A DNA stretch of 64,000 nt from Antedon mediterranea (Eukaryota; Echinodermata; Crinoidea; Comatulida; Antedonidae): assembly GCF_964355755.1 (NCBI RefSeq), contig NC_092673.1, positions 3,601,001 to 3,665,000 on the forward strand, given 5' to 3'. Shown here piece after piece: positions 12,510 through 26,172 of the stretch (positions are counted from its first letter, which is position 1; every line of letters starts with the position of its first letter). A program made the translations under genes and the position numbers. The notes beneath the pieces were generated by a model. The model saw nothing but the letters and a program-made list of their open reading frames with translations. It searched no databases and was not told the DNA's origin.

Positions 12510-12522
12510 TATCATTATTATC
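12280..12522. repeat. CAT/ATC trinucleotide microsatellite, impure
   Basis: ATC/CAT triplets are interspersed with TTCGTC and TTTTTC, ending in a nearly pure run of about 13 CAT. The long open frames on both strands are a consequence of the triplet repeat. Confidence 0.85.
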
Positions 12523-15500
12523 CGTACGTTCATATGAAAACATTCTTTAAAATAAGTAATCCCGATGTAGTCTCCCATCTGTAGTCGTAGCGCTCGTCTA
12601 AAAACTTCTGCTAAATAATAAAGCCTATTAAAATCAATTTGTTTCGATTTTTGTTAATGATTAAAGTGTAATTTGGCAATTATTCTGAGTGCGTGGTATA
12701 TCCTGTAAATAAATCTTGTGATTGATTAGACTGTAAAACAATTACCCAATAATTGTCGCTGTAATTCAATGTAAACCTTTACCAAATGTGACAGATTCTG
12801 CATCTTAAAGTCTCAATTACCTTTTATTTAAAATCGTTAAGTGACCATCAAAAAAAAGTAAGGAACATTTCAATTAGTAAGCAAATATCTGCTCGTTATT
12901 ATAAAATTATTTATTTAATCGGGCTACAGTTTAATTATAAGATTATATATTTTAGTAATCACATCACTTTTATTCGTTTTGTAGGCCTATACCAAAGTAT
13001 GTTCACTAAAATACTGGGATGTCGAATGTATAACTATTTCAATTAATTTCAATACTCGAAACAACAGCCTGTATAGTATTTATAAGATTGTAATAGTACT
13101 TTTAAAAAAATAACTGAAATCAAATCATCGATAAAATAGTGAAAAACTGTGTTGTGTAAAATGATGTCAATATTTTGTACGCGTCAATGTTACGACGTCT
13201 CTTCGTTGGCACCAAGATATATACGCCTGTTTTTGTGACGGGTTTAATTTGATATTATTCACCGATAAAAGACATGACATAACTAATAATTCGTAATAAT
13301 AAGTTCATCTGTTCAAAACCATCACACAATATAGGGGAATGATGGCCGCGTAACCTGGCTAGCAGACGATAAAACCATCTCCTAGCCCTTTGGCGCCAAC
13401 ACCTGCGTAAACTGAGCGATCTTTGTAAAGTAAAGTACAGTACATAGGTACCCAGGGGCTCGTAGTAACATTTCTGGCTATCATTGTATGAATTGTAGCT
13501 ATAATTCTTTCTTGAAAATAGTTGTACTTAGGCTGTTTCTCAGTACTTTGGGGCATTCATTCTCTCGTTGTAATGTTCTCTATCACCGGTTGACCTTCGT
13601 TAATACTCGTTTCTTAAATACAAATGTATGTTTTCGTAGATCTTTTACGAGGATTTTAACGAACGATTTACAATTAACATCTCGGAAAAATAGTTTCGAT
13701 TGAGGATTTGTGACTGTTATTGAAGCTTTTATAACGAAAGAATTTATGTAAGAAGATTAAAGTAAGAAAGGATTAACTTGCGTACAACATATTTTACCTG
13801 AAACTAAATACTTACAGTATATTTAAAGTTTATGCCGTCTATTAGACAGAGGACGCTTTAAAATCTTGCGAACTTTCTTATTATACTCGCTAGTTACACG
13901 CGAGTATTTTACGCGCGCGTTCGATTGTTGATAACAAGGCACATCAACGTTGTACCGCATTATTTGGTGAATGTTTTTTTGTTTAAATCCCATCATTCTC
14001 GACAAAATTAAATATTAAACTTAAACAGATATTCTATTCTTTTACAAGATAGCGAAGATAACTAAACAAAAATTCTGGAGAGTTTTTGCATTTCTTGTTA
14101 AAACTCTATTAATTGAGGTATTAATAAGATGGTTAAATTTCGCCAGGTGTGAACTGGTTTAGCAAGTGCGTTTGCTGCAAGCTAAATGCGTTTATCAACA
14201 CCTTCTAAATAACTGGAAACTAAAAATAAAAACATCCTATTTAAAGTTCGAAAGTGCATCTTAACTCAAATCCTATACCAGTCAAGTCCACTTTTCGTTA
14301 AATAATTTTCATATATCATTTTTATAAATCATTTTTATATATCCATATCAAATAGAAATAGGCCTATACGACAACATTCATTTAATAACTAGCTAGCGTA
14401 TGTTGTTTATGTATTACATTCACTGAGGCCAAATCGAGATTATCGAAAGCTTTTTAGTTGGCTTTGTTTTTGTCAAATAAGTAATGTAATTATTATTATT
14501 ATTATTTTACATTTAACAACGATATATCTAAAGTAGGCTACAATGATATTCATAATATTTTGTTAAACATTGTTTATTTGCTGTCTTGTGAATGTATGTA
14601 ATTATCGGTGCAATTTTTGTATAAATAAATAGTTACACTGTTCAATAAATCTGATGCAATGTAATACAATAAAAATAAAAAATTTTAAACGGATTTTACA
14701 TTAAAAATAAACAAATGATTTAAATAAACTATAAATGCATTACCTCAGCAACAATGATACGTCCTTGTAATATTCAAGAATCGTTTTCTTTTTTCAAACG
14801 TTATCAATAGGCCTAAATAGGCCATCCTTATTTATTTTCTTCTTCGATGTGGACTGACATACAATTATTTTTTTTAATAAATTTAAAAGCACAAGGTTAC
14901 AAATCTTAATTGTAGGCTCTAACATTGTCTGGTAATATTAAACAAGAGTTTAGCGTAATAAAGGACGAAACGAGATTTCGATTGTCCCTTGATAGACGTG
15001 AAACGCGATTTAAATGTGTGAAACGCGTTAGCTATTGTGTGTCTATTAACACCTTGGACTTTCATCGTGGCGTAAAAGTTACCACTGTTGTTCGCTCATA
15101 TTTACACAATTTGAATTTAATTTGTTTTTGGCGAGCAATTTAAGTACTGATTTCCGGCCTTCGTGAAATGTAATTAAAAAATGATTATTTTACGTATAAA
15201 CTACCAAAAGGTATTTGTATCCCGTATTAACGTCATTTTAATGCATTTTGTTGACAGCCAGAAAATTGCTTTATTGGGAAAAAATTAAAGGTATAATTTT
15301 AAAGAGAAACGCGAGTTGAGAAAGAAAATTTCTTGTGCAAAGTTCACATTATTAAATAATATTTTAAATACTTCTATAAATATTCGATTCACTAAGGATA
15401 CATTTGATGATAATAACATCCACTTGGAGACCGATATATCTAGGTATATATTTGCTTCAAAAACAGTTTGAATATAGTACACCGCGGCTGCGCAAATAAC

Positions 15501-18278
15501 CGAATAAATAGACACTCTGTAATGGCCAATCATGGCATTATGCTAACTAAAATGATTGTGACACTCAAATGTACATCATATTATATTTTGATTGCATAAA
15601 ATACGATAAACTCAATAATCGATGATTTAGTAATTTAGCTTCGGTTTTTTCTTGTTTTTTTTTTTATTAAAAAAATGTATTCATTATAACAAGTAAATGA
15701 ATAGTATAGTTTATTGATATTAGTGACAGATATTAAAAGGCCAACAACAGCAGCAGCGTTAAGTTATAGTTTGTGTTTTTAAAGCCCGTACTATAGTTTA
15801 GTAATAATATAGGCCTACAATAGTCGAATATGTCGTAACAGTAATATAAGTAATGGGTCTTGTAAGCTTTGAAATTGAAGATAGCGGTAATGAATAGCTG
15901 TATAGGGAGTATTTTCATTTTTATTAGTATCATTATTATCATAAATACGTCAAGTGTAAATGAAGCTAAGTACACTTACAAGCATTTACTTGCGGCGTTC
16001 TTCAAACGTACGATATATGATTCCAGTCATCTTGTAGGCCGTAAAGAATAGAAACAATATTGCTAAAGCGTTGATGATAAAATTTACCAAACGGACTTAC
16101 TGGTGTTTTCAAAACTATGGCATTTACTGACCCATGGGACCTCGAGTTAACGGTGTCACTTCAAAAGAAACTTAAGACAACAATTCCTTTCAAGAAAAAA
16201 AAAGTGCTACGATTAGTAAAAACAGTAAGTTTCATATGGCGAGCGATTATCTTAAACGCCTGTCTTTATAATCCGAAACACTTTGCAAACGACTTCTTTC
16301 GAGTAATAATGACTGATAGATCTTTATGATATTGTATCATTTTAGTGTTTTGCTCAATTTAAACGAACTAACGTGTATTTACGCGCTCTTTGCTGGCTTT
16401 TAAACACTGATTTTGTCAACGTTGTTTCCACAGCGTCGATGCGGATATTATCATTGCAATTAATATTTTCAAATAAGACACAAATACGGCTTAAGTAGGC
16501 TGTAATTGCGTTTTGTCGCCAAATAAAACACAACCGTTAACTTGTACCGAATATTTTTATGAGATATATCTCAACAATAATTGCAATTTTTTCAATGTAA
16601 AACATGTTGAAACATATGCTGTTGCGCAAGCAGTTAGACAAAGTGCTTTCCCGCACTATTTTAATTCTATTTAAAAAAAACATGCGAATTATGCAACGCA
16701 TTAAATAATAGTACACGAGGCGAGACAACTCAATATTGCCAGAGAAAAGTAAGGTTATTGCATATTTAAATTTTAAGATTATGTCTATAAGTGAGTGATC
16801 CTTTATTTCTCTCTTGTAAATCGACTAATAACTCAATTTGTCATGTTGTGATGCGACTGTTGACAAGGTTTGTAAATACATCGAAATCGTTGAAGGAATA
16901 AGTAAATAAACCAAGTCATGAAAAAAAAAACAACCGGAGAAAGAATCCGTTGATTAATATCCTAGTCCTTTCAAGAATGTACAGTACATTTCTGATGATG
17001 ACGGTTTAAAGAATTGATTAATTCGTCTTCAGGCCTATTACGACTTTGATTAATTAGGATAGAGTTTTGATTATTAAGACAATTAAACTTGTAAGTGTAT
17101 TGATCAAGATAATAAATTTTAGATTTAATTCTAAGCTATTTGTCCTTGTTGAATTAAAAACACGAGCGATATTGATGTTGGGAAAACCGGTAAAGCTGGC
17201 AAAATACGTTAGTGTTTGTGTATTTAAACAAATTATTGTTTTTTTCAAATGTCTTTACAATCGCTAGTTTAATTTTTTTTATATTTGAAGACAATTTTTT
17301 GTTTATGATTTAAATTCATTAGTTGTGAATCTAATGAATTCAAAATTATTATTTTTATTATTCTATAATAAGTAGCATGACCTTATATTTATGATACGCA
17401 ATTTGACACCCGGGTTCAAACACTGATGAAAGTTATACGCGCGCGTTAACTTTGTGTTAATGATGATTTTGAATTGCGCCCTCTCTATCGACACACATTT
17501 TCAGTCTGACCAAATCAAAATTTGTGTTTTTTTCCCATTTTATTGATATCGATGAAAATTAATGTGTGCAAATATTATCCATCTAATAAAATCTAATTTT
17601 ATAATAAAGATTTGAGACACGTTGAGTATCATAAATCACACATTTAAAATTATTATTTTATTCAAGACGTGTTTTTGTGCGTTATTATTATCCTTTTCAT
17701 GGCAACCAAATTGCTCCTAATTACCTCAACATTGTTAGTTACTGTGCAAGTTCATTAATACCTCGGCAGTTAATTGTATATCGGCAAATCAAACGGTTTC
17801 TTCTACCAGATCAACACTTATACCAGAATATAATTGCAAATATTATTTACCAAATACCTAAGACCAGCGATAACAAGATATGAATTGCACGCTATACTCG
17901 AGTACGTACACTTATTAATTACTGAGAAACATGATTTCTGGATAGCTTATCGTGTAAACATTCATTACCCCAGCCACGTGAAATTCTCATTACACTATTA
18001 TTACCCAAGTATTCTAGTCATTTTTGTCATAATGATTGCGATATTCTAGCAATAAATTATAGGATATGTAATTTACAGCTCTTTAATTTTGTCGACAATT
18101 ACGAGAAAGGCTGTTGGACTAATAGGAGGTTATTAATAACATTTATTTTTGTGTTCTTCCGCGCAACTGGTGCGTTTTGTGGTATGCTGTTATTTCTATC
18201 CCGGAATTGAAATGTCAACATTATTACTGATGCAAATATTAAATAAACGACAGAACTGTACCCAGCTACTTAATTGCT

Positions 18279-18317
18279 AAAGCTATGTCTACACTATCAA
18301 ACTAGTGTGACAAAAAA
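18279..18317 (+). mobile_element. solo MITE-A left terminal repeat
   Basis: AAGCTATGTCTACACTATC then AAACTAGTGTGACAAAAAA, preceded by TA. It matches the left end of MITE-A with one change; the rest of the element is absent. It lies about 130 bp upstream of the exon 3 acceptor. Confidence 0.65.
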
Positions 18318-18450
18318 CCTTGAACTATCATGTACTGTATATCTATCATAAAATTGTGAATATGTTTTTTTAAGTTGTGATATCATGACGGTTACATAAT
18401 CAATTAATATCCGGTTATAATATTGATTATAAATATGTTTTCTTTTCTAG

Positions 18451-18675
18451 GTATGGTTTCAAAACCGACGAACGAAATGGCGTAAGAAACACGCGGCGGA
18501 GATGGCCTCCGCTAAGCGTCGCCAGGATAACGAAACACATGATTTAGTGGCGGCTAAAACAAGCCTACCAAATGAACGAGAAATGGACAGAAACAATCCA
18601 GAAATGCTTGCAAAAAGAATACGAATCGAAAATAATCAGGAAGAAGACAAATCAGACTCGGAAAGTCTGAATTGA
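18451..18675 (+). CDS. nkx6: Nkx6-class homeobox protein, exon 3 (recognition helix and C-terminus)
   Basis: Encodes residues 198-271 and the TGA stop. It opens after TTTTCTAG with [20 protein letters not shown], the DNA-contacting third helix with Trp48, Phe49, Asn51 and Arg53, identical to vertebrate NKX6 proteins through HAAEMA. The tail is acidic ([14 protein letters not shown]), like the acidic C-terminus of NKX6 proteins but shorter. It joins exon 2 in phase 0. Possible poly(A) signals AATAAA lie at 18848 and 18943. Confidence 0.96.
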   Translation, partial: VWFQNRRTKWRKKHAAEMASAKRRQDNETHDLVAAKTSLPNEREMDRNNPEMLAKRIRIENNQEEDKSDSESLN

Positions 18676-18847
18676 TTCTGTATTTCTTAAATTGAGAAAC
18701 TTTTAGAGGATTGTGGCCCTTGGCTGGTCAAGGGACCTTAGCGACATGCACCGCACCAGTTTCCTTCTGCGCATGCTTATTTACCAAGAGTATAAAGTTG
18801 GAAGGAAGCTGTTTGTACCATAGAACATTTCAAACTGTATAGAAAAT

Positions 18848-18948
18848 AATAAATTGTATGTAAAGCACTGTTTAAGTTAACTGTTTTGAAAGGAAATCCT
18901 TCCATCAGGATAACATATTTATGATTTTTTTTTTATTATAGTAATAAA
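18848..18948 (+). terminator. poly(A) signals of Nkx6
   Basis: Two AATAAA hexamers at 18848-18853 and 18943-18948, about 175 and 270 nt after the stop codon. Cleavage 10-30 nt downstream of either would give a short 3' UTR. AATAAA is common by chance in such AT-rich DNA. Confidence 0.4.
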
Positions 18949-19739
18949 CTTTAAAACAATATATATATATATGTTTTTACTTTCGCAATGATGTATAAAG
19001 TCTTAGAGAAATAGACTCAATATAAAAAGGGGAAAATCATTTTCGTCATAATCAAGTCACATAAATTAAATTCTACTTCATTCTATGAAAATTTGAATTT
19101 GGAGACTCTTCGCACAATTTTGACTTGGAAAAGTCCGACAACAGTCGCCCATGCGCACATGGTCCTTTATCTACTGAGTTTCTTTAAAGTCAAAGAAGAT
19201 GAGCGAACCAATCAAATTGTTCTTTTGTTTAGCATTGTGAAAGTAGTCAAGTGATCTATTAGCTGATCCAATGCTTATTGTATATTATATAATATTTTAC
19301 TCTAATTGGGCAAACAAACTTTCAAATCTCGGATGTGCGCGTATACTAAAAGCGTACGCGCACTTCGATTAATCTAATAATGTTCACATATTTTCTTATG
19401 ACAAACAATATCTTATGTAATCATCTAAATAAAATGTCATGTCATACATTGCGCGTCTTCGATAAGCCTAAGTACGCACCTTCTCATATAGAACATTAGA
19501 TGGTTCTTATTGTAAGATAAATTGGATCTTTAACATTGCCTTGATCTTTTATTGTAGTGAGTTGTGAAAAGTCATACTTTAAGCGGGCAATCTGTATTTT
19601 AGTAATGATAAAACACATATCCGTTTTCCATTGCATATCTGTATATGGCATTTAACGTGTTAATGACACTAAATGGCGTATGGCCTAGACAAAACAAAAC
19701 TTTCAATAAGACATTAAAAATATATGCATGGCATTTCGT

Positions 19740-20290
19740 GATTTATGTTTTCTGGAATATTGATACTGACGGATAATCCGGAATTTTATGAAGAATTTTA
19801 GCGATTGTCCATAAGAAAAATCTAAAGTAACATGAATGGCTTGATAGACGTGTAACACTAACAATATAATGAGTTGGAATCGATATTTTTAGGAAATGTT
19901 GAATAAAATAAAAGAGTGAAATAATATTATTTAGCGTCTTGTCCATAAAGAGCAACAATATTAGTGGCATGTATGACTGATAGACGTGTAACACTAAACT
20001 ATAATGAGTTGAAATCGATATTTTTAGGAAATGTTCAATAAAATAAAATAGTTAAATAATATTTAGCGTCTTGTACATAAAGAACGATAGTCTTGGTGAC
20101 ACAATGGCCGAAAACGTGTGGCACTAAAATAAGAGTTATAATAGGATTTGTTGAGAAAATGTTCCATAAAAAATAAAAAGAAAATGTTTAGTTTGCTTAG
20201 CCGTAAAGAATAATACAATGTGTTGCCCGGATGTTGAATAATCGTTCCACAAAGTAGCGTTAAGTTTGAGTTGAATAAATATGTTATAAA
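19740..20290. repeat. decaying tandem repeat, about 130-140 bp unit
   Basis: The units carry GATAGACGTGTAACACTAA, TAATGAGTTG[GA]AATCGATA, TTTTTAGGAAATGTT and TTAGCGTCTTGT[CA]CATAAAGA in the same order. Two units (about 19832-20095) are well conserved. A partial unit precedes them and one or two increasingly diverged units follow (ACGTGTGGCACTAAAA, GAAAATGTTCCATAAAA, TTAGCCGTAAAGAA). No coding potential. Confidence 0.7.
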
Positions 20291-21580
20291 TATCTAAAAA
20301 AAATGTTTTACTGCTGTTTGAATGTCTATTGACAAGATCAACGAAATATAGATATTAAAGTGGAAAATTACGTCATATTTTGTTTATAAATAAGGAATAG
20401 TGTTCATGGGTATTTAATATTTTCTTGTGCGAACGAACCTGTAAAAAGTTAGAGATAAGTTTGGTGGAGCCCGAGAGTGAAATGATCAACTAAAATATCA
20501 TTTCAGAGGTTTGTTTGTAAATAATAAACAATGTGTATATTTAGCAAGTTAAACAAAAGTAAATACGTTCAGTTCTAAAATATTATTTGTAGTGAAGAAA
20601 TGTATTTCTTTGAGTATAAAACATTATGGTATTATAGGCCTAATGTTTACAATTAAAGAAGATCATTAAAGTATTGATTCTAAATTATAGAAAAATTAAT
20701 TAGAAATATATTTTTGTTTGATTTTTCTTATCTTTTTCATTATGATATAAATAACATTATTATTGTAGAACAGGTTTCGTGTTTATTTTGTTATCATTTT
20801 GTTTATGCTAATTAAATTATTAACTAAAATGATAAACACAATTAGTGTGTAAAAATCGTTAAGTTGTCGATCTACTTTTAAAAAATAACAACATAACAGA
20901 AAATGTTATTTCTAGAGCCCTCAAGTGTTTGGACTGTTATCTATAAGTGATCAAGTGATATTGTTGATTAAGGCCGGTTTATTTTAAGAAATTGATTCGC
21001 ATATTGTTATAAGAAGAAAAACATAACCATGTTGTATTTATTTTATTTCTAAAATAAAATAATAAAGTATTGAGAAATTATAAATTATCTTTTCATTTGT
21101 CATTTTTGTAATGGATTGTTTATTTTTTTTAAACGAGGATGAGAATGATGATGAAATTGAGGATGAAAATAATGATAAAACGGTGTGTTATCTAACGAAA
21201 CTTATGATGAAACTATAATAATGAAATGATGTGTTATCTAAAACACAAGGATGATAAAAATGATGAAGTTATGATGAAATAGGCGTAAAGGGTTTACAAA
21301 TTCGAAGTCCACCAAAGTATATTTCAGTCTATTTTTCTTCAGTATTCCCCAAGTTAGCAATTATTGTGATTGAGTAAGATGATGATGATGATTTCATCAT
21401 TTCATTTCTGTTTTAATATTCTTCTTCTTTTTAAGTGTATGTAACCCATTTACACTCATTTGATACTGTAAATAGAAATTTATGTAAACTTGAAAACGTT
21501 GTTTTATTGATGGCAGCAAAAGGAATATAGAAATTGAGTAGAGATTTAAGCTAAACTTGTTTAACAACAAAAAATTTTAC

Positions 21581-21686
21581 GTGTCCAATTATGGTAGTGA
21601 TATACCCAAATATGGTAGTGATATGACATCATCATGTCCATATATGGGCACATTACTTTTGATAAATGATAGTGTAGACAGAGCTT
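21581..21686 (+). mobile_element. MITE-A copy, 5'-truncated
   Basis: Internal CCAAATATGGTAGTGATATG, GACATCATCATGTCCATATATGGGC, then the right terminal sequence TGATAGTGTAGACAGAGCTT ending at 21686. Confidence 0.75.
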
Positions 21687-22586
21687 CAGACTAAAACAAT
21701 CCGTTGAAGAACCGTCCGAATACGACTCAAATTCTTATTCAACGAGTTTCTTGTTATATTATACAAAGGAGGCGCCCAAGTCAAAGCCGTTGTTTGATGA
21801 TTCAAAACTAACGACACGACAAACTGTTTAAATGATATGCAAATAATCTCGATAAGCAATATTATCATTATGATGATGAAGTTAAACTCATCATGAGATG
21901 AAGCCAATTACTGCAAATTATATGAATCCAAATATGTTACCGTGATTCAATCTTAACAAATTGCCAATTTATTTTCTTCTATCGTTCATTCTATAATATT
22001 TTGATAATTGCAATAAAAGATGAATCTCAATAATATCACCAACGGACAGAAATAAATCATGAATTAGTATCCTTCGTCTTCGTATAATTATCTTATCATC
22101 GGTCGATTTGTAATTTCTTGATTCCGTGTGCTGTATACATCTAAACCGTTTGACCTTTTTTTAATATCTTTTCTCTGCATCATATTTTATGTTATCAACA
22201 TATAAAAGAGGAAACCATTATGCATGGAATGTTTTACTGCTCGATAATTTTAAAATAATCTTCCTGTTTTATTTCTGAAAACGTAGAGGTATTCCACGAA
22301 TCGTAAATTAAACCCCGTACAGAGCACGACATAAAGTCGCTATTCTCCCTATAATACGTTAATATTCAAACACGAATAAACTGTAATGTCCTGTTAGTTA
22401 TATTTCATAACTGTAGAGAATGTTTTATCGCGGTAGCGGGGAATTTTAATCTCCTTCCGGAGGAGATATTATTGCACTAAGGGAAATAAATACTATAAGA
22501 AAACTTATGGAATGTAATTTGAATGGTTACAGGGAGTTTTACGATTTATCAAAATATTTGGTCATAGGCTTATTAAATATGCATCC

Positions 22587-22810
22587 AAACACTGATAATA
22601 ATGCTGTGATTTGTACGCGCGCGTTCAAACAATGATAATAATGTTGTAATTTGTACGCGCGCGTTCAAACAATGATAATAATGCTGTGATTTGTACGCGC
22701 GCGTTCAAAAAATGATAATAATGTTGTAATTTGTACGCGCGCGTTCAAACAATGATAATAATGCTGTGATTTGTACGCGCGCGTTCAAACCATGTTAATA
22801 ATGATGCGAC
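22587..22810. repeat. 40-bp tandem repeat with an alternating (dimeric) pattern
   Basis: Five full units of exactly 40 bp and one partial. Each ends TTTGTACGCGCGCGTTC and starts AAACAATGATAATAATG. Units 1, 3 and 5 carry CTGTGA where units 2 and 4 carry TTGTAA, so the real unit of amplification is an 80-bp dimer. The CG-rich decamer recurs singly elsewhere in the window. Confidence 0.9.
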
Positions 22811-23970
22811 TAACCGATGCATGCGTCCAAATAATGATTACATTGTTAAAAATCATATACATTATACAATAAATAACTTTTTTTTCTCATTAGGATTTGG
22901 TTTCTTGTATTAAATTATATTAAATATTATTATTGTGCATTGATTTGAATATCATTACTAGATTTATACTACATAATTATTATTTATCATCAATTTATAC
23001 ATAATAACTATTACAATTTATTAACTAGACAATATTATTTTTGATTGGGTTATCATTTCTTTTGTAAGCTATTATTATTTTCTTGTTCACATTGAAATAG
23101 TTATCGAACAGCGATTCGAACCAATCCATTCGTTCAATGGTAACTATTCCCATTATAAATACGTTATCTTTTATTTGGCGCACATATTGTCTCCACGGCC
23201 CAAATTCAACGCGTTGATTGGTCGACCTTAGTTGCCTTTAAATTTTAGATTTAGTCTTACTATATTGCTTTTAATGTTCTTATGAAAGTCGTGTCGGATA
23301 AATAGCAGAGCTAGGCCTACTTTGTAATATCAACGTTGTCTCAAAACACAACAGTGGTTACTTTAACCAGCCAATGGGAATTAAAGTACTAGCATATGAA
23401 TATGCGTTTACTGCGCATCTCTCTTGTGCGTAATAGATACCTTAGTATCTTAGTGATCACTTATGACAAGGATTAGTTTAAGTTTTGTCAATAATTGATG
23501 TAATTAGCATTTCTATGAGTATTTATTCGTCCACAATGAGTTGTTAAATTAAGTCGTTAGTGCTGAATATACCACATGTGACAAGAATTATTATTAATCT
23601 CTATTGACCTTAATTCATTCTTTGCTTAATGATGCATCGAAAAATTAAATTGTTTCTTATGGTTTTAAATTTTGATTTTTGTATAGTTTTAATATCTTCG
23701 TTGATAAAATATTGTTTTATAATAACATATACCATAAGGACAATGATACGAAAAAGTGTAATGATTTTCTTATTTCTGATTAAAAAATGATTAAATAATC
23801 GTAACGCATGTTTAATAAAATTATCATAATGAATAGCTTAATAATTAGCCTAAATGTATGTATGTATAAATAAATATCACATTTCCAACGTAATTGTGCA
23901 AGTTATATCAAACGCATGTGCGTGCGTTGCGCACAAAAGACTCAACTCATCAACAGAAAAAAAACACGTA

Positions 23971-24120
23971 AAGCTCTGTCAAACTAATTGGACAAAAAAA
24001 GTGTGATGTACCCAAATAGTGTAGTAATATGCCCAAATATGGTAGTGATATGACATCATCATGTCCATATATGGTTAACATATTTTTGTCACATAAAGTT
24101 TGATAGTGTAGACAGGACTT
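23971..24120 (+). mobile_element. MITE-A copy, nearly complete
   Basis: Preceded by TA. The left end AAGCTCTGTC lacks the next nine bases of the consensus, then continues AAACTAATTGGACAAAAAAA. Internal CCCAAATATGGTAGTGATATG and the right terminal sequence TTTGATAGTGTAGACAGGAC follow, ending TT at 24120. Confidence 0.8.
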
Positions 24121-24599
24121 TGCGCTTACACAACGTTCACAAACACTCGTGACATTTGTATACGTTACCAAACATCAGAGTTACGTTTGCACAACGCCAC
24201 CAAACGTAGACCTAAACGTTACGCTTGTATACCGCCACACAACGCCGTCGATACAGGTACCCGAGTGGTTAACTGCGCATACAAAAAAAATCATTTTCAT
24301 TTAACTGAAATATCAACCATGTTTTACCGTTTGTTATTCATACAGCTTATAAGTGTGTAATAAAAAAAGGATTATTACTATTATGTAAGTCTTTGTCACA
24401 CTGTTGTTGATATAAGATGTTCTCAAATCTTTAAATTAATTATCCTTTGAATAAGGAACGCGTTCAACGATTTAAATGATAACCATGATCAAAGCCATTA
24501 CGAGTTTGATTGTTAACGAAACCGTTATCTGTTAATACACGTGCATATTCCGATATTAATTGCTACTTGTAAAAAGCAAAACGGATGAAATAAATTGGT

Positions 24600-25280
24600 G
24601 CCAAGTGAGTCATAGGCAAAATGGAAAGCTATTTCATGGTCCGTTGATCTCATAAAAGTAGAATATCGAGAAAGACATCTTATTCAAAAATTGTCCGGGA
24701 GACAATTTACAACGATTTGAAGCGATTATACTTTAGTTAGTTTCTCATGCTACCAAAAACATGTTATTTAGTGGAATTCTCTTGAGCGCTATTAGCCAGA
24801 AGCCATAGCAAGTAACACTCGAATACGGCTCAATCCTTAGGCGTACTTCTACTAATTTCTTGCTCCTTAACGATCGAGAATGGTAATTTTAACATTTAAT
24901 TTCAATACGTATAACAATCTTCGAAGGGCTATCGATATCATAAAAAGACATGAATGTATTAAACGCAAGCACAGAATGTCGATCGGGGATCAGTATATAA
25001 GAACTCCGACGTCGCGTACAGAACCCACGGGGACTATACCGTAGTTATATCCCCAAACAGGTGCGCTAACTGAGTAATAGCAGAAAATTATCAATCTTCC
25101 AAATGGACTGACAAATCAAAGATTGTAAACGTTATATGAAGTAAAGCAAATCGCGTCATTCGCCGAATAGAAGCGAAGAGCGATAGAGCAATACGCGGTT
25201 CCATCATCGATGGAAATATCAAGTCTATGATGGTGAAATGGTCCCCGGGGTGACGTTCCGTCAGTTGCTTGTGACCCCTT
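24600..25280. promoter_or_regulatory. candidate regulatory island downstream of Nkx6
   Basis: This stretch is less AT-rich and less repetitive than its surroundings, with no open frame of note. It includes a TATA-like CAGTATATAAGAAC (near 24991) followed by a CG-rich segment, CCGACGTCGCGTACAG. Such islands near a developmental homeobox gene are often enhancers or promoters of noncoding RNAs. This is inference from composition only. Confidence 0.25.
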
Positions 25281-26053
25281 TTAAGAGGCTATATTGATAT
25301 TAATGTTAATTACGTTTCATTCCTCGAATATTTCACAAGCAATATTAACAAAAGCTATATCGTAATTCAAGTCATGCTTACAGTAAATTGAAATCACTAA
25401 ATTCGTTTTATTCCAAATCGTTTTGCACTGATTTTCTTTCAGTATTCATCTTGTAAATAATAGTTATATTTATTTTATGGTTTGTTTTCTCTGGAGAAGT
25501 AAGTATTTGCACATTGTTATGATTTGTTACCATATAATTAGAATTTGTGGGCATTAGATGAAATCCCATATCGAAAAACTTTTACAGTTGTTGCAAGTAA
25601 TGGAATTAGGAATAAGTCGAATTATGTAGCCAGATTTTTCAATTTCAAATATAAAAAAAATAGATTTTTTTTTATGAATACTAATATTTATCTTATTTAA
25701 AATAGCTTAACAGCAATGTCGATTTTCAAATATAAAACAAATTGTAATTGAACATCATGAACAGTTAAATAAATTTAAATCGTAAAGCATTCAAATTTTA
25801 TTTAAAAAAAGTAGGCCTATATATGCAATTGTTTAAATTATTTTTAATATTAGGCCTATATTTTAATTCTAAACAGTTACTAATTACGTTTTGTTGTGTT
25901 CGTCAACAAAAATAAAATTGTACTAATCGTGAGAATCATCATATTTATTTTTTTTTTAGTTAAAATTTTATAAATAGTACGTCATATTAATTAAATCAAA
26001 TGTTTGACTTTTATCGAATTCATTTATATCAAATTAAAATTTATTTGTGAATA

Positions 26054-26172
26054 AAGCTCTTTCTACAAGTGTGATGTTCCCAAATATGGTAGTGATTTGA
26101 CATCATCATGTCTAAATATGGGCACATCACGTTTTTTTTGTTACATAAAGTTTGATAGTGTAGACAGAGCTT
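26054..26172 (+). mobile_element. MITE-A copy with TA flanks
   Basis: TA precedes 26054 and follows 26172, consistent with a TA target-site duplication. The left end AAGCTCTTTCTACA is internally deleted; the internal motif and right terminal repeat are intact. Confidence 0.8.

Larger units (their letters stand above)
11043..18450 (+). other. Nkx6 intron 2 (7.4 kb)
   Basis: A phase-0 GT-AG intron inside the homeodomain. It contains a MITE-D copy with a poly-C run (11199-11490), a CAT microsatellite (12280-12522), a less AT-rich island at 13340-13700, a block with repeated GAAACG[AC]G motifs near 14960-15030, an isolated exon-like segment at 16117-16224 and a solo MITE-A terminus (18279-18317). 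No further protein-coding exon is convincing. Confidence 0.8.

Noticed and set aside
13340-13700. Less AT-rich island with ORFs on both strands inside Nkx6 intron 2
   Set aside because: No recognisable protein in either strand; a conserved noncoding element is possible but there is nothing in the sequence alone to show it.
23105-23125. GATTCGAACC resembling a tRNA T-arm on the minus strand
   Set aside because: Flanking bases do not form the five-pair T stem and no acceptor or anticodon arm can be drawn.
24255-24285. CCGAGTGGTTAAC resembling a tRNA-Leu/Ser A box
   Set aside because: No B box or clover-leaf follows within 80 bases; probably chance or a tiny SINE scrap.
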